Positions 54,746-63,949 of a stretch of 64,000 nucleotides of DNA are shown piece after piece. The stretch's first letter is position 1, and the number at the start of each line of letters is the position of its first letter. Both the position numbers and the translations under genes were made by a program. The notes under the pieces were generated by a model that made no database searches, had not been told where the DNA came from, and worked only from the letters and a program-made list of their open reading frames with translations. This DNA comes from JAJDZL01 sp965220665 (lineage in GTDB: Bacteria > Pseudomonadota > Gammaproteobacteria > Arenicellales > JAJDZL01). The DNA is taken from NCBI GenBank assembly GCA_965220665.1, contig CBDCQQ010000005.1, forward strand, positions 2,533,650 through 2,597,649, in the 5' to 3' direction.

Positions 54746-55453
54746 TTACTCGATAAGTGAGGCGGACCGATGCGCGCGAAATAACCATTCAGCCCGTTGC
54801 CAGTCCTCGAGGGTGTCTATATCCATGACACGATTATTCGGAAGCACGAACGGTTGCGAGCGTTCAGAAAACACTACCGCATCAGGGTCTAAAATGGCAC
54901 TGGGTCGTCCCCAACAAAATTGAGCTGCATCGTGATATGCACGCGGTAGATCTTGAGAATTGAATTTATAGTATTCCGGTTGAAACATCCTGGCACGGCC
55001 GTCAGAAAGAATTGTAAAAGCACGATGTATCGGTGATAAGAATTCTGCAGCAGAAAATACAAAATCTAAATTACTGCTTCTGAATATTTCGCAACTTTTC
55101 ACTAAATCGTCCGCATCTAACATAGGTGCTGTAGCATAAATCAAGCAAATTTCAGATGGACGATAATTTTGTGAAGAAATTTGCCGTAACTCATATGCTA
55201 CTACTTCAAGCACTCCCAATTTGTCATCTGAAAATTCTGCCGGGCGAAGTGTTGGAACATTTGCTCCAAACTTTGTGGAGATTTCCGCAATTTCTTCAGA
55301 ATCCGTAGAAACAATTACTTCATCAAAAAGGCCGCATTCAAGTGCGACGCCAATGGAGTAAGCAATGATCGGTTTACCACAGAACAAACGAATATTCTTC
55401 ATCGGAATTCTTTTGCTCCCACCGCGAGCTGGAATAATAGCTAACGTTTTCAA
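54746..55453 (-). CDS. pseF: Pseudaminic acid cytidylyltransferase
   Basis: PseF activates pseudaminic acid as CMP-Pse, the last step before transfer. The 235-residue protein begins LAIIPARGGSKRIPMKNIR and has STDSEEIAEI and YATAPMLDADDL, typical of the CMP-nonulosonate synthetase group. HDAAQFCWGR near the end matches PseF more than NeuA. It heads the pseF-pseG minus-strand operon. The substrate should come from PseI, which is not in the window. Confidence 0.9.
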   Translation of the reverse strand: MKTLAIIPARGGSKRIPMKNIRLFCGKPIIAYSIGVALECGLFDEVIVSTDSEEIAEISTKFGANVPTLRPAEFSDDKLGVLEVVAYELRQISSQNYRPSEICLIYATAPMLDADDLVKSCEIFRSSNLDFVFSAAEFLSPIHRAFTILSDGRARMFQPEYYKFNSQDLPRAYHDAAQFCWGRPSAILDPDAVVFSERSQPFVLPNNRVMDIDTLEDWQRAEWLFRAHRSASLIE

Positions 55454-56228
55454 TTCACATCCTGTAATTTAGTTTTTGATTGTTCGCATATAAATCACTG
55501 AAGAGATGAGAAATTTGAAAGGCCAATTGATTTAAAGAAATCAAATTTTGTGCAGTCACCATTAACAACTCAAGAGAAATTCTGCAAAGATTAGCGTTTC
55601 GAAAACGCATGATAAGCGAAAGATACCATCAGAAATTTATTGTTAGTATTGATAGTCGGTATTGCCAAATGTCTTTAACTGGAAATAAAAAATTAACAGG
55701 AACCTGGACTAACGGTTGAACACAGATAAATCAGAAACATCACTTAATTGGAATTCGAGGCTGTAGTAGAGTGTTTGATAAGTGAATATTGATTCCAATG
55801 TTTAGCGATTAGGAAATTGATGGAACCAAACTGCTAAATCCACACAACTTGAGATGTGTTGTTAGATAACAATAGATTATGCAACCACCTGGTGCATTTC
55901 GGCTATATTGTCCCTGTTAAATTTGATGATTGGTTGCTACGTTGTGTGCGAATATTAAAATTCACCGGAAGATTAATCGTTAGATACTGTGATGTCACAG
56001 AATCTGTCAAACCGGGTCCTCAGTTCATAAATTTCGGTGAAAATTTCAACATTCTGCTAATTGAATCTGATTATGCCAAACAGATTCACGGTATAGTGAA
56101 AATTAGCATAGACACAAGAATATTTGACTCATTCGACAATTTATCTGTTGAAAAAGCATTCAATTTCAACCAATTATTTTCAACTGTGTTTCCAAAGAAT
56201 TACCTCTGATGATAGGAAGAATTGTTGC
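55454..56228. other. Divergent spacer pseF / amidotransferase gene
   Basis: A 775-base AT-rich spacer. A 117-codon plus-strand frame (55856-56209) has no recognisable domain and no good ribosome-binding site, so I do not call it. The region should hold promoters for both operons. Confidence 0.35.
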
Positions 56229-57380
56229 ATGTTGACTTATTGCGTTCGGTGCATCATGCCCTCGACAAAACCTGATCTTTATTTTGATGAGACGGGTGTG
56301 TGTTCAGCTTGCTGCAACTTTGAGATTCGTACTGAGATCGACTGGAAGGAACGCCAACATGCACTGATAAAAATACTTGAGCGCTACCGCAGTAAAGATA
56401 GCAGCAACTACGACTGTATCATTCCTGTAAGTGGCGGAAAAGATAGTCATTTCCAGGTAATCAAAATACTTCAACTTGGCTTTAACCCACTTTGTGTGAC
56501 TGCAACCACGGACAGTCTCAGTGAAATTGGTCGTCGCAATATAGAGAACCTTAAGGCACGCGGAGTCGACTATCTTGAAGTTACAACCAATCCGGTAGTA
56601 CGCCGGCGAATCAACAAATTTGCATTAACTCAGATTGGCGATATTTCTTGGCCAGAGCATGTCACGATATTCACCATCCCGGTTCGGATCGCAGTGCAAC
56701 TGAATGTCCCTTTAATTATTTGGGGTGAAAACCCACAGAATGAATATGGTGGACCTGCTGCGGCGGGAAAAGGACGCGTACTGAACAGAAGATGGCTGGA
56801 GGAATTCGGAGGGTTGCTAGGCCTTCGGGTCTCTGATCTTGTCGGGCAGGAGGGGATGGACGACAAGGATTTAATTCTATATCGCTATCCTAGTGAGGAG
56901 GACCTTCAGCGTGTCGGGGTGACTGGCTTGTTCCTCGGTTATTTTGTGCCTTGGGATGGTTATGGAAATGCGCTGCGTGCCCAAGGCTATGGTTTTGAGA
57001 CCTATAACAAATATGTTGAGGGTTCGCTTGCCAATTACGAGAATCTCGATAATTACCAGACGGGCATTCACGACTATTTTAAGTTTCTGAAATACGGGTT
57101 TGGTCGAGCGACCGACATCGCCTGTATGCACATCCGCAGGGGACGTTTGACCCGCGACGAAGGAATGGCTCTATCTCGCCTACATGATGGTAAGTTTCCT
57201 TGGGAATATCTTGGCCGCCAACTTTCAGACATTTTGGATGATATCGACATGACCATTGACATGTTTGTTGAGGTCTGTGACCGTTTCACCAATAGGAAGT
57301 TGTTTCGCACTAATAACCGTGGGGAACTCATCAAGAGTTCTGATGGCAGCTTGCTCAAAATCAATTACGACAACAAATGA
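56229..57380 (+). CDS. pseA: N-acetyl sugar amidotransferase (PseA / WbpG type)
   Basis: A 383-residue ATP-PP loop enzyme that, with HisH/HisF partners, converts an acetamido group to an acetamidino group on a nonulosonate or related sugar. It shows a paired Cys zinc-like start (CVRC, CSAC), the PP-loop IPVSGGKDSHFQ (SGGKDS at 68-73), and WGENPQNEYGGPAA. The ATG at 56229 gives the usual N-terminus MLTYCVRCIMPSTKPDL. The next gene overlaps by 4 bases. WbpG in Pseudomonas acts on a mannuronic acid sugar instead; here the pse context favours Pse or a relative. Confidence 0.82.
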   Translation: MLTYCVRCIMPSTKPDLYFDETGVCSACCNFEIRTEIDWKERQHALIKILERYRSKDSSNYDCIIPVSGGKDSHFQVIKILQLGFNPLCVTATTDSLSEIGRRNIENLKARGVDYLEVTTNPVVRRRINKFALTQIGDISWPEHVTIFTIPVRIAVQLNVPLIIWGENPQNEYGGPAAAGKGRVLNRRWLEEFGGLLGLRVSDLVGQEGMDDKDLILYRYPSEEDLQRVGVTGLFLGYFVPWDGYGNALRAQGYGFETYNKYVEGSLANYENLDNYQTGIHDYFKFLKYGFGRATDIACMHIRRGRLTRDEGMALSRLHDGKFPWEYLGRQLSDILDDIDMTIDMFVEVCDRFTNRKLFRTNNRGELIKSSDGSLLKINYDNK

Positions 57381-57994
57381 ACGAAGTTGCTATCGTCGAT
57401 TTCGGCTTGTGCAACCTTGATTCGATTGTCCGTTCTGTTGAACAGTGTGGAGGTCGTGCAAAGGTGACCACGGAATACTCACAATTGAGCGGAGTAAACA
57501 GCATAATTTTGCCTGGTGTTGGAACTTTCGGCGATGCCATGCGCAACCTCAGCGAGCGTGGACTAGATCAAGCACTTACTGAACAAGTTATCTCCAATAG
57601 AATCCCGTTTCTTGGCATTTGTCTTGGAATGCAGTTAATTGCTAACGAGGGTGCTGAGCAAGGTATTCACAATGGTTTAGGCTGGATCAATGCAGAAGTT
57701 GTCAAATTAGAACAAAGGAAGTCTACTGAGCGAACTCTACATATCGGATGGAACGAAGTCCATTATTCTCAGTCATCAGAACTGTTTGATGGAATCGATA
57801 ATAAGACTGATTTTTACTTTATGCACGGTTACCACCTTGTGTGTGAAGACATGCAAGATGTTGTGGCAACAACTCCTTATTGTGGAGAATTTACTTCGGC
57901 GGTCCGTCTTGGACATATCTTTGGCGTACAATTTCACCCGGAGAAAAGTCAGAAAGCTGGGTTTCAGGTACTGCGCAACTTTCTCTCACTCTAG
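57377..57994 (+). CDS. hisH: HisH-type glutaminase of the amidotransferase set
   Basis: A 205-residue class I glutaminase. Catalytic Cys82 is in LGICLGMQL, and His187/Glu189 are in FHPEKS. It releases ammonia from glutamine. The overlap with the amidotransferase and the following hisF show it is the accessory copy for sugar amidination rather than the histidine operon gene, which would lie with hisA and hisB. In Pseudomonas the corresponding gene is called hisH2. Confidence 0.86.
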   Translation: MNEVAIVDFGLCNLDSIVRSVEQCGGRAKVTTEYSQLSGVNSIILPGVGTFGDAMRNLSERGLDQALTEQVISNRIPFLGICLGMQLIANEGAEQGIHNGLGWINAEVVKLEQRKSTERTLHIGWNEVHYSQSSELFDGIDNKTDFYFMHGYHLVCEDMQDVVATTPYCGEFTSAVRLGHIFGVQFHPEKSQKAGFQVLRNFLSL

Positions 57995-58001
57995 GGTCCG
58001 T

Positions 58002-58763
58002 ATGCTGAAAACTCGCATCATGCCAACCTTGCTGCATAAGGATGTCGGCCTCGTTAAAGGAAAAAGATTTGACTCATGGCGTCAAGTTGGCTCGGCCATG
58101 CAGGCGATTAAGGTTTACAACATGCGCGAGGTAGATGAATTGGTATTTCTGGACATCTCTGCAACACCAGGGAGGCGCGAGCCAGACTATGATCTGATTG
58201 ACATTCTCGCTGACGAATGCTTCATGCCACTAGCCGTGGGTGGTGGGGTACGAACTGCAGATCATATTCGTCGTCTCCTTTCTGTTGGTGCTGACAAAGT
58301 TTGCATAAATTCTGCGGCGGTTGAAAATTTGGAATTAATCGAGGAAGTTTCCCGACAATTTGGCTCCCAGTGCATTACCATCTCGATTGATGCACAGGTA
58401 GATTCGAATGGCCGTTATGAAGTAGTCACATGTTGCGGAAAGAATCCCACTAAGTTAAATCCAGTAGATCATGCTAAGAATGTCGAAGCGCGAGGAGCTG
58501 GAGAAATCCTTCTTACTTCAATTGATCGTGATGGAACCATGTCGGGATACGATCTCGAATTAACGAGTCAAGTGTCGGATGTCGTTTCTATTCCAGTCAT
58601 TGCATCAGGTGGAGCTGGCCAATATAAGCACATGTTGGAGGCATTGACAGTTGGTGGCGCCTCGGCTGTCGCCGCAGCTAGTATCTTTCAATTCACTGAA
58701 CAGACTCCCCTGGAAGCAAAACGGTTTCTACACGCAAACGGTATTCCGGTTCGCCCAGTCTAG
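58002..58763 (+). CDS. hisF: HisF-type ammonia-channelling subunit, accessory copy
   Basis: A 253-residue beta/alpha barrel. It starts MLKTRIMPTLLHKDVGLVKG; canonical HisF has a Cys-Leu-Asp here, so the catalytic Asp11 is Leu. The second acid is kept in DRDGTMSGYD, and the GGGVRTADHIRRLLS and VIASGGAG phosphate-site motifs remain. Loss of Asp11 suggests it no longer makes imidazoleglycerol phosphate and only passes ammonia from HisH to the PseA-type enzyme, as in accessory HisF2 proteins. ATG at 58002 is 7 bases after the hisH stop. Confidence 0.85.
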   Translation: MLKTRIMPTLLHKDVGLVKGKRFDSWRQVGSAMQAIKVYNMREVDELVFLDISATPGRREPDYDLIDILADECFMPLAVGGGVRTADHIRRLLSVGADKVCINSAAVENLELIEEVSRQFGSQCITISIDAQVDSNGRYEVVTCCGKNPTKLNPVDHAKNVEARGAGEILLTSIDRDGTMSGYDLELTSQVSDVVSIPVIASGGAGQYKHMLEALTVGGASAVAAASIFQFTEQTPLEAKRFLHANGIPVRPV

Positions 58764-58780
58764 GGACGAGACAACCAGAC

Positions 58781-59413
58781 ATGAATGACCAAACAACTGA
58801 GACACGTCAAAGTTCGTTTTGGCGAAGCGAATTCGGCGATGCATACACTGAACGAAATGAAGTCTCACCCGAGATCCTGAGTGCCCGAATCGCACTATGG
58901 AGACGAGTCTTCGAGACCTTGGTGGATGCACCACCAAACAGCATTCTCGAAGTTGGTGCGAATTTGGGTATTAATCTGCAGGCACTTGGACACCTAACCT
59001 CAGCAGAGCTGTTCGCAGTTGAACCTAATGCACTGGCACGAGCAAAACTCTTGGAAAACCGAGTCGTACCTGCTAACAACATAAACGACTGCCTTTCCCA
59101 TGACTTGAGTTTCCCGGATGAATCTGTTGACCTAGTTTTCACGAGCGGAGTATTGATTCATATCCATCCAGACAATCTGCTGTCCTCCTGTTCGGAGATT
59201 TACAGAGTCACGCGCCGCTACATTGTTTGTATTGAGTACTTCTCTGACAAACCGGAAGAAATTTCTTACAGAGGTCATGGCGAGATGCTTTTCAAACGCG
59301 ATTTCGGGAGTTTTTGGTTAGACAATTTTCCTAATCTAGAAACTAAGGATTACGGATTCGTTTGGAAGCGGGTCACCGGATTACTTGACTTGGTGGGTGT
59401 TGCGACAACTTGA
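58781..59413 (+). CDS. Pseudaminic acid biosynthesis-associated methylase
   Basis: A 210-residue class I SAM methyltransferase. SILEVGANLGINLQAL is the SAM-binding motif, and the SFWRSEFGDAYTERN N-terminus and FTSGVLIHIHPD match the methylase subfamily found in pseudaminic/legionaminic clusters. It lies 17 bases after hisF, apparently in the same operon. The methylation site on the sugar is unknown. Confidence 0.83.
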   Translation: MNDQTTETRQSSFWRSEFGDAYTERNEVSPEILSARIALWRRVFETLVDAPPNSILEVGANLGINLQALGHLTSAELFAVEPNALARAKLLENRVVPANNINDCLSHDLSFPDESVDLVFTSGVLIHIHPDNLLSSCSEIYRVTRRYIVCIEYFSDKPEEISYRGHGEMLFKRDFGSFWLDNFPNLETKDYGFVWKRVTGLLDLVGVATT

Positions 59414-59749
59414 AAAACTCAGCTGATCACCGACATTTCACGTAATTGATTGCGCTTAAGGGAACCTGACTAGTTGTCTAACTGGACATGGTGATATTAC
59501 AAGCACCAACAACAGTTCATTCTTTACGAATAAATGTAAGTGCATTTAATAGATTTGAGGCGAATGTAGTCTCTATCTCAATTTCACAAGAGTATTGTGG
59601 ATCAATCAAATTAGGGACAAGAATTCATTATCTGCTTGGAGAACAATAATTTCGTAGTGAAACTCTTTTCTCATGTTTTGCTTGAGGATTCTCTCGGAGC
59701 AGTTATTCATATTGGTCCACTAACCGAAATGAAAAGTAGGTAAAGCCAG
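59414..59749. other. Spacer before paralogue 3
   Basis: A 336-base AT-rich spacer without a visible gene. It separates the amidination operon from the third capsule-synthesis-like gene and likely holds its promoter. Confidence 0.35.
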
Positions 59750-61258
59750 GTGTCATCAGCACAAGGTAGCTCAATTGAGTATGAACAGTTTCGCATACTT
59801 GCTTTTAGTACAGCAAATAAAACTTTGCAAGCAATTACTGCTCAGTTGAAATTGCAACTCCCAAAATCGGCAAAGCTGATCGTAGCAGGAAAGAAAGATA
59901 CAGATATTGTTATGTCTGGCTTAATCCGGGTAAAGAGAAGAGGGAAAGATGTAAAGTTCTGGTGGCGAGAAGACTTCAAAGGTATTGCTGACGGACTAAT
60001 TGAGAGCAATTCATTTTGTGAAGACACGTTTGAAACAATTGATCATCTCCAGCGGAGGTCCAAAGACTTTACCTGGTCTCATCACAATCTCTTGAGTATT
60101 TACGAATGCAAGCACTACTACCATATAGTGGCGGACGCGATCGCCAATTTCTTGATGCGAGAAAGAATTAATCTGATTTTGTTTTTTGATATTCCCCACC
60201 TGTTTTATGACAATATTACCTACCAAATTGCGAAAGCAAACGGAATCGAAACTCTAGTCTTTTCCGATTCAATATTTCCGTACCATTTTGCTTCCTTTAG
60301 GTCAATTGAAGACAATGGCAGTCTACCAGAAAATTTCGAAGAAGAAAGTGTTACAAAACTCCCCATCGATCCAGATGAAATTACTGATTGGCATTTCCTG
60401 AAAGGTGTTCAACAATATCGAGGAGAACTTGGGCAACTGAATTGGCAAGGTATTCTTTTGCTTTTTGCACATATGTTGAAAAACGAACCATCAAGATTGC
60501 TGAATTTGAAGTACTGGATTCAGTCAATAAATCGAATGCGGAGAATATCTGAGAAACTTCCGAAGTGGCGATACCCTTTTTCTAGATATTTTCAAGTTAA
60601 ACACCTAGATTATTTTGAAAGACTCGTGAAATTCGAAAACTCTGAGGTTGAACTAGACCGCAAGTTTGTTTACTTTCCTTTGCATTTACAACCTGAAATG
60701 AGTACATCAACATTAGGTGGAACATATTCTGACCAGTTGACGGCCATCGAAAGACTTGCCCAAATTATTCCTGATGACCATTTGATCTATATTAAAGAAA
60801 ACCCTAAACAACGAGGTCAAATGAGAGGCAGACAGTTCTTCAGCCGCCTAGATCGAATACATAAAACTTGGGTTCTACCTTCTTATATCGATACTCATGA
60901 GCTAATTAAACGGTCGCAATACGTTGCTACAGTAACAGGTACAGCAGGGTGGGAGGCGATCTGCAAGGGCAAAAATGTTTTGTATTTTGGCATGCCTTGG
61001 TATCGCAATATGGAAGGTGCAATTGCATATTATGATGGCATTACGCATGAAGCCATTATTAGTAACAGAATTGACCATTCCAGTTTAGAGCGACATGCAG
61101 GCCTTTTCAAAACACGCTTGCATGATGGCTCAGTAATTGACATAAGCGAAGCGTCGGATGAACGCCACGATATCGTTTCCAATGCCAAATCAGTTACTGA
61201 TTCAATATTGCGTTTGATACGAAATGAAATTGATACTACATTTATAGCTATTGAGTAG
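59750..61258 (+). CDS. Capsule-synthesis-like protein, paralogue 3
   Basis: A 502-residue protein very similar in plan to paralogue 2: FRILAFSTANKTLQAI at the start, KWRYPFSRYFQVKHLDYFE in the middle, then VYFPLHLQPEMSTSTL, YIKENPKQRGQMRGR and VTGTAGWEAICKGKNVLYFG (about 396-415). The start is GTG at 59750. Like paralogue 2 it keeps all likely nucleotide-sugar-binding motifs. Glycosyltransferase activity in the nonulosonate pathway is the leading idea but is not shown by the sequence. Confidence 0.65.
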   Translation: MSSAQGSSIEYEQFRILAFSTANKTLQAITAQLKLQLPKSAKLIVAGKKDTDIVMSGLIRVKRRGKDVKFWWREDFKGIADGLIESNSFCEDTFETIDHLQRRSKDFTWSHHNLLSIYECKHYYHIVADAIANFLMRERINLILFFDIPHLFYDNITYQIAKANGIETLVFSDSIFPYHFASFRSIEDNGSLPENFEEESVTKLPIDPDEITDWHFLKGVQQYRGELGQLNWQGILLLFAHMLKNEPSRLLNLKYWIQSINRMRRISEKLPKWRYPFSRYFQVKHLDYFERLVKFENSEVELDRKFVYFPLHLQPEMSTSTLGGTYSDQLTAIERLAQIIPDDHLIYIKENPKQRGQMRGRQFFSRLDRIHKTWVLPSYIDTHELIKRSQYVATVTGTAGWEAICKGKNVLYFGMPWYRNMEGAIAYYDGITHEAIISNRIDHSSLERHAGLFKTRLHDGSVIDISEASDERHDIVSNAKSVTDSILRLIRNEIDTTFIAIE

Positions 61259-61270
61259 CTGCATAGCCTC

Positions 61271-61490
61271 AATTAACTCACTCCTTGAAAGTCGTTCAGT
61301 ACCAAAGTCATTCAATTTGACCTTGGACAAAGCGCAATGAAAGAAAAAAGGTGGTTTAAGTCCCTTTAATTCGAAATTCTTTGTCATCTGCAGCAAGGAT
61401 ACGAAGCAAATTAAAATTATTCCTATTCACCTAATTCCAATGTTTCAACGTCTAGGAAACTTCTTACTCTGCAATTCACTATCGGCTGAG
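61271..61490. repeat. Diverged 220-bp direct repeat, unit 1
   Basis: Begins 12 bases after the paralogue 3 stop. It matches unit 2 over about 220 bases, with long identical stretches such as CCCTTTAATTCGAAATTCTT and TGTCATCTGCAGCAAGG. The offset between units is 464 bases. Confidence 0.8.
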
Positions 61491-61734
61491 ACAATTCGGC
61501 CTTTGAATACCCAAGTGATTTCGCTTGTGAGTACCTGACAAGTAGTCAGGTTTTTTAGAAAATATTTCGGACGAAAAATATGCTCGAACGTTGTACTTTG
61601 ACAACTCTGGCATAGCCATTGCATTGATTCAGAAATCCGAACATCGAAATAGAGAGAAAATTTTATTCTTCCACGACAAATCAAGCGTAAACACATGCTT
61701 TGGAATCACGTTCAATAAAGTGCAGATGCGTTTC
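61491..61734. other. Unassigned sequence between repeat units
   Basis: No gene is supported. A minus-strand frame ending at 61445 (tail ADSELQSKKFPRR) crosses the repeat boundary but has no recognised domain. It may be decayed coding sequence. Confidence 0.3.
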
Positions 61735-61954
61735 AATAAACTCTCTCCTGGAAAGTCGTTCACTGCCAACGTCATTTAACTTGACCTTGGACAAAGCACA
61801 ATGAATGAAATAAGGCTGTTTAAATCCCTTTAATTCGAAATTCTTTGTCATCTGCAGCAAGGGTACGAAGCAAAACGAAATTATACCGATTCACCTGTAT
61901 CCGAACGTTACAACGTCTTGGAAACCCCTTACGCCGGAATTCACTTTGACCGAG
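61735..61954. repeat. Diverged 220-bp direct repeat, unit 2
   Basis: Second unit, in the same orientation as unit 1. Substitutions are scattered over the whole length, so the duplication is not recent. The sequence from 61955 to 62473 shows no supportable gene. Confidence 0.8.
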
Positions 61955-62473
61955 AATTAATCCAGCAACTGAAACCGAATATTTATGAGCAAAGGATTTC
62001 AGATCTAAATTCGAAAGGAACCAAATTTAGGAGTACTCAGTACAGAATCATGTAAACATTTTCCAGTGCTGTGAAGGCTCAATTAAAGTTCAGATCGCTC
62101 TGAATGATCACCAAAAGGCTCATTCTGTACCGCTCATAAAAACATTCCAGCGACTTCAAACAGATTGAAATTAATTGAGTACAGAAGCTTAAGTCATGAG
62201 GTGTAACTTTTTGTCAAACCGCATCCACAAGTTGGAATTAGGTGCCAGTTGTTGATGCCAGCCTCGTCATAATTATCTGCTTCATTTTTTTGGTCGCATT
62301 GCGAAATGAATCTCAAATACAATACCCAATCTTGCTTATAACGGACTTCAAAACCAATTTACAATTGATGGTTGCTCATGTAGTACCGTACCAGATGGTA
62401 CAGGTAACAGGAATTTTCAATTGGTAATTACAAATTCACACCTGTGCCTTTTTTGTAGACCTCGATTTTTCTG
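61955..62473. other. Non-coding stretch before IS256 copy C
   Basis: About 520 AT-rich bases. A 61-codon frame at 62242-62427 has one hydrophobic stretch but no ribosome-binding site or family resemblance and is not called. Confidence 0.3.
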
Positions 62474-63865
62474 GAGTTATGCCCAAAAGTAGTGCGTGAC
62501 GGGGGTTGAAAAAAAAGCGGCGTATCTGGTTAAATGTAGAAAGCATTTTTACAACCAACCAGAGAGGTACGCCACTATGAGTAACGATAACGTAATTGGA
62601 TTTGAAAGTCGAGACATTTCACCCGATGTTGTGACCGAATTGGTGCGCACCGGTGCCAGACGGATTCTCGCCCAGGCCCTGCAGCTTGAGGTGGAGGAAT
62701 TTCTCGCTCAGTATGACGGACAGTATGCTGGCAACGGGCTTCGGGCGGTGGTTCGAAGCGGCAGCCAGCCTGAGCGTGACATTCAGACCGGTATCGGGCC
62801 GGTTTCGGTTCGGATTCCGAAGGTCCGCTCGAATACCGGCGAGCCGGTGTCGTTCCGCTCGGCACTGATCCCGCCGTATGTGAGAAAGACGGCGACGGTT
62901 GAGGCGTTTGTGCCGTGGCTTTATCTGAAGGGGGTGTCAAGCGGTGAGATGGCTGATACCCTGAAGGTTCTGCTGGGCAGTAAGGCGCAGGGTTTTTCTG
63001 CCTCATCGGTCTCCCGCCTGGCGCAGCAGTGGAATGAGGAGATGAGGCGGTGGCAGACGCGCGGCATCACCGGGAAGATCGTTTATGTATGGGCCGATGG
63101 GGTGTACTGCGGGCTTCGGGCCGAGGATGCAAAGCTGTGTGCGCTGGTGCTGATCGGGGTTGATGAGTGTGGCCGCAAGCAGTTGCTGGCGATTGAGGAC
63201 GGGGTGCGCGAATCGACCGAGAGCTGGAAGGGGATGCTGCTGGATCTGAAGTCCAGGGGCATGGATGCACCGAAGCTGGCGGTTGGAGACGGGGCGATGG
63301 GGTTCTGGTCGGCATTGGACCAGGTTTACCCTGAAACCCAGGATCAGCGCTGCTGGGTGCATAAGACGGCGAATGTGCTCAACCGGCTGCCGAAGATGCT
63401 GCACGGACAGGCGAAAAAGGCGCTTCACCAGATCTGGATGGCAGACACGCGCGAGGCGGCGCATGAGGCGTTTGATCGGTTTGTGGAAACCTATCAGGAC
63501 AAGTATCCGAAAGTGGTTGAATGCCTGATCGGGGATCGTGAGGAGCTGCTGGCGTTTTACGATTTTCCGGCATCGCACTGGCAATCTCTGCGTACCACTA
63601 ATCCAATCGAGTCGACCTTCGCGACGATCCGTCACCGCACCAAGCGCTCGAAGGGCTGTCTGAGCAGAACGACGATGCTGGGCATGATGTACAGGCTGGG
63701 GATGTGTGCGGAGAAAAAATGGCGACGGCTGCGCGGGTTCAGGCAGCTGGGCAAAGTGATCGAGGGAGTGAAATTCAAGAATGGAGTCGAACTGAATTAC
63801 AATGACACCGACCAGGTAGCCGCTTAGTGATGAATCCCGTCACGCACTACTTTTGGGCATAACTC
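62474..63865 (+). mobile_element. IS256-family insertion sequence, copy C
   Basis: Same 1392-bp element with intact inverted ends. An 8-bp target duplication TTTTTCTG is present at 62466-62473 and 63866-63873, so it transposed here directly. It is in the same orientation as copies A and B. Confidence 0.94.
62577..63827 (+). CDS. IS256-family (mutator-type) transposase, copy C
   Basis: A 416-residue protein identical to copies A and B. All three DDE acids are in place (ADGVY, VGDGAMG, NPIEST). The ATG at 62577 follows the AGAGG site. Its frame is intact. Confidence 0.94.
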   Translation: MSNDNVIGFESRDISPDVVTELVRTGARRILAQALQLEVEEFLAQYDGQYAGNGLRAVVRSGSQPERDIQTGIGPVSVRIPKVRSNTGEPVSFRSALIPPYVRKTATVEAFVPWLYLKGVSSGEMADTLKVLLGSKAQGFSASSVSRLAQQWNEEMRRWQTRGITGKIVYVWADGVYCGLRAEDAKLCALVLIGVDECGRKQLLAIEDGVRESTESWKGMLLDLKSRGMDAPKLAVGDGAMGFWSALDQVYPETQDQRCWVHKTANVLNRLPKMLHGQAKKALHQIWMADTREAAHEAFDRFVETYQDKYPKVVECLIGDREELLAFYDFPASHWQSLRTTNPIESTFATIRHRTKRSKGCLSRTTMLGMMYRLGMCAEKKWRRLRGFRQLGKVIEGVKFKNGVELNYNDTDQVAA

Positions 63866-63881
63866 TTTTTCTGTGCTCGTC

Positions 63882-63897
63882 TCTCGGAAAACCGAGA
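63882..63897 (+). other. Small hairpin upstream of the right-edge gene
   Basis: TCTCGG (63882-63887) and CCGAGA (63892-63897) pair around an AAAA loop, between IS copy C and the last gene. No T-run follows. A leader structure or weak operator is possible. Confidence 0.3.
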
Positions 63898-63949
63898 ACA
63901 TATTTTCGACATAATCCCATCTCAATGATCTGGAGGATATCAAGCCGCC

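Noticed and set aside
55856..56209. 117-codon plus-strand frame before the amidotransferase gene
   Set aside because: No ribosome-binding site or domain; kept only as a remark in the spacer entry.
62242..62427. 61-codon hydrophobic frame before IS256 copy C
   Set aside because: A single hydrophobic stretch in AT-rich DNA without a start signal is not enough.
52199..63865. IS256 copies B and C as a true composite transposon carrying pse genes
   Set aside because: Copy C has its own target duplication and copy B has unmatched truncated flanks, so joint transposition is not supported.
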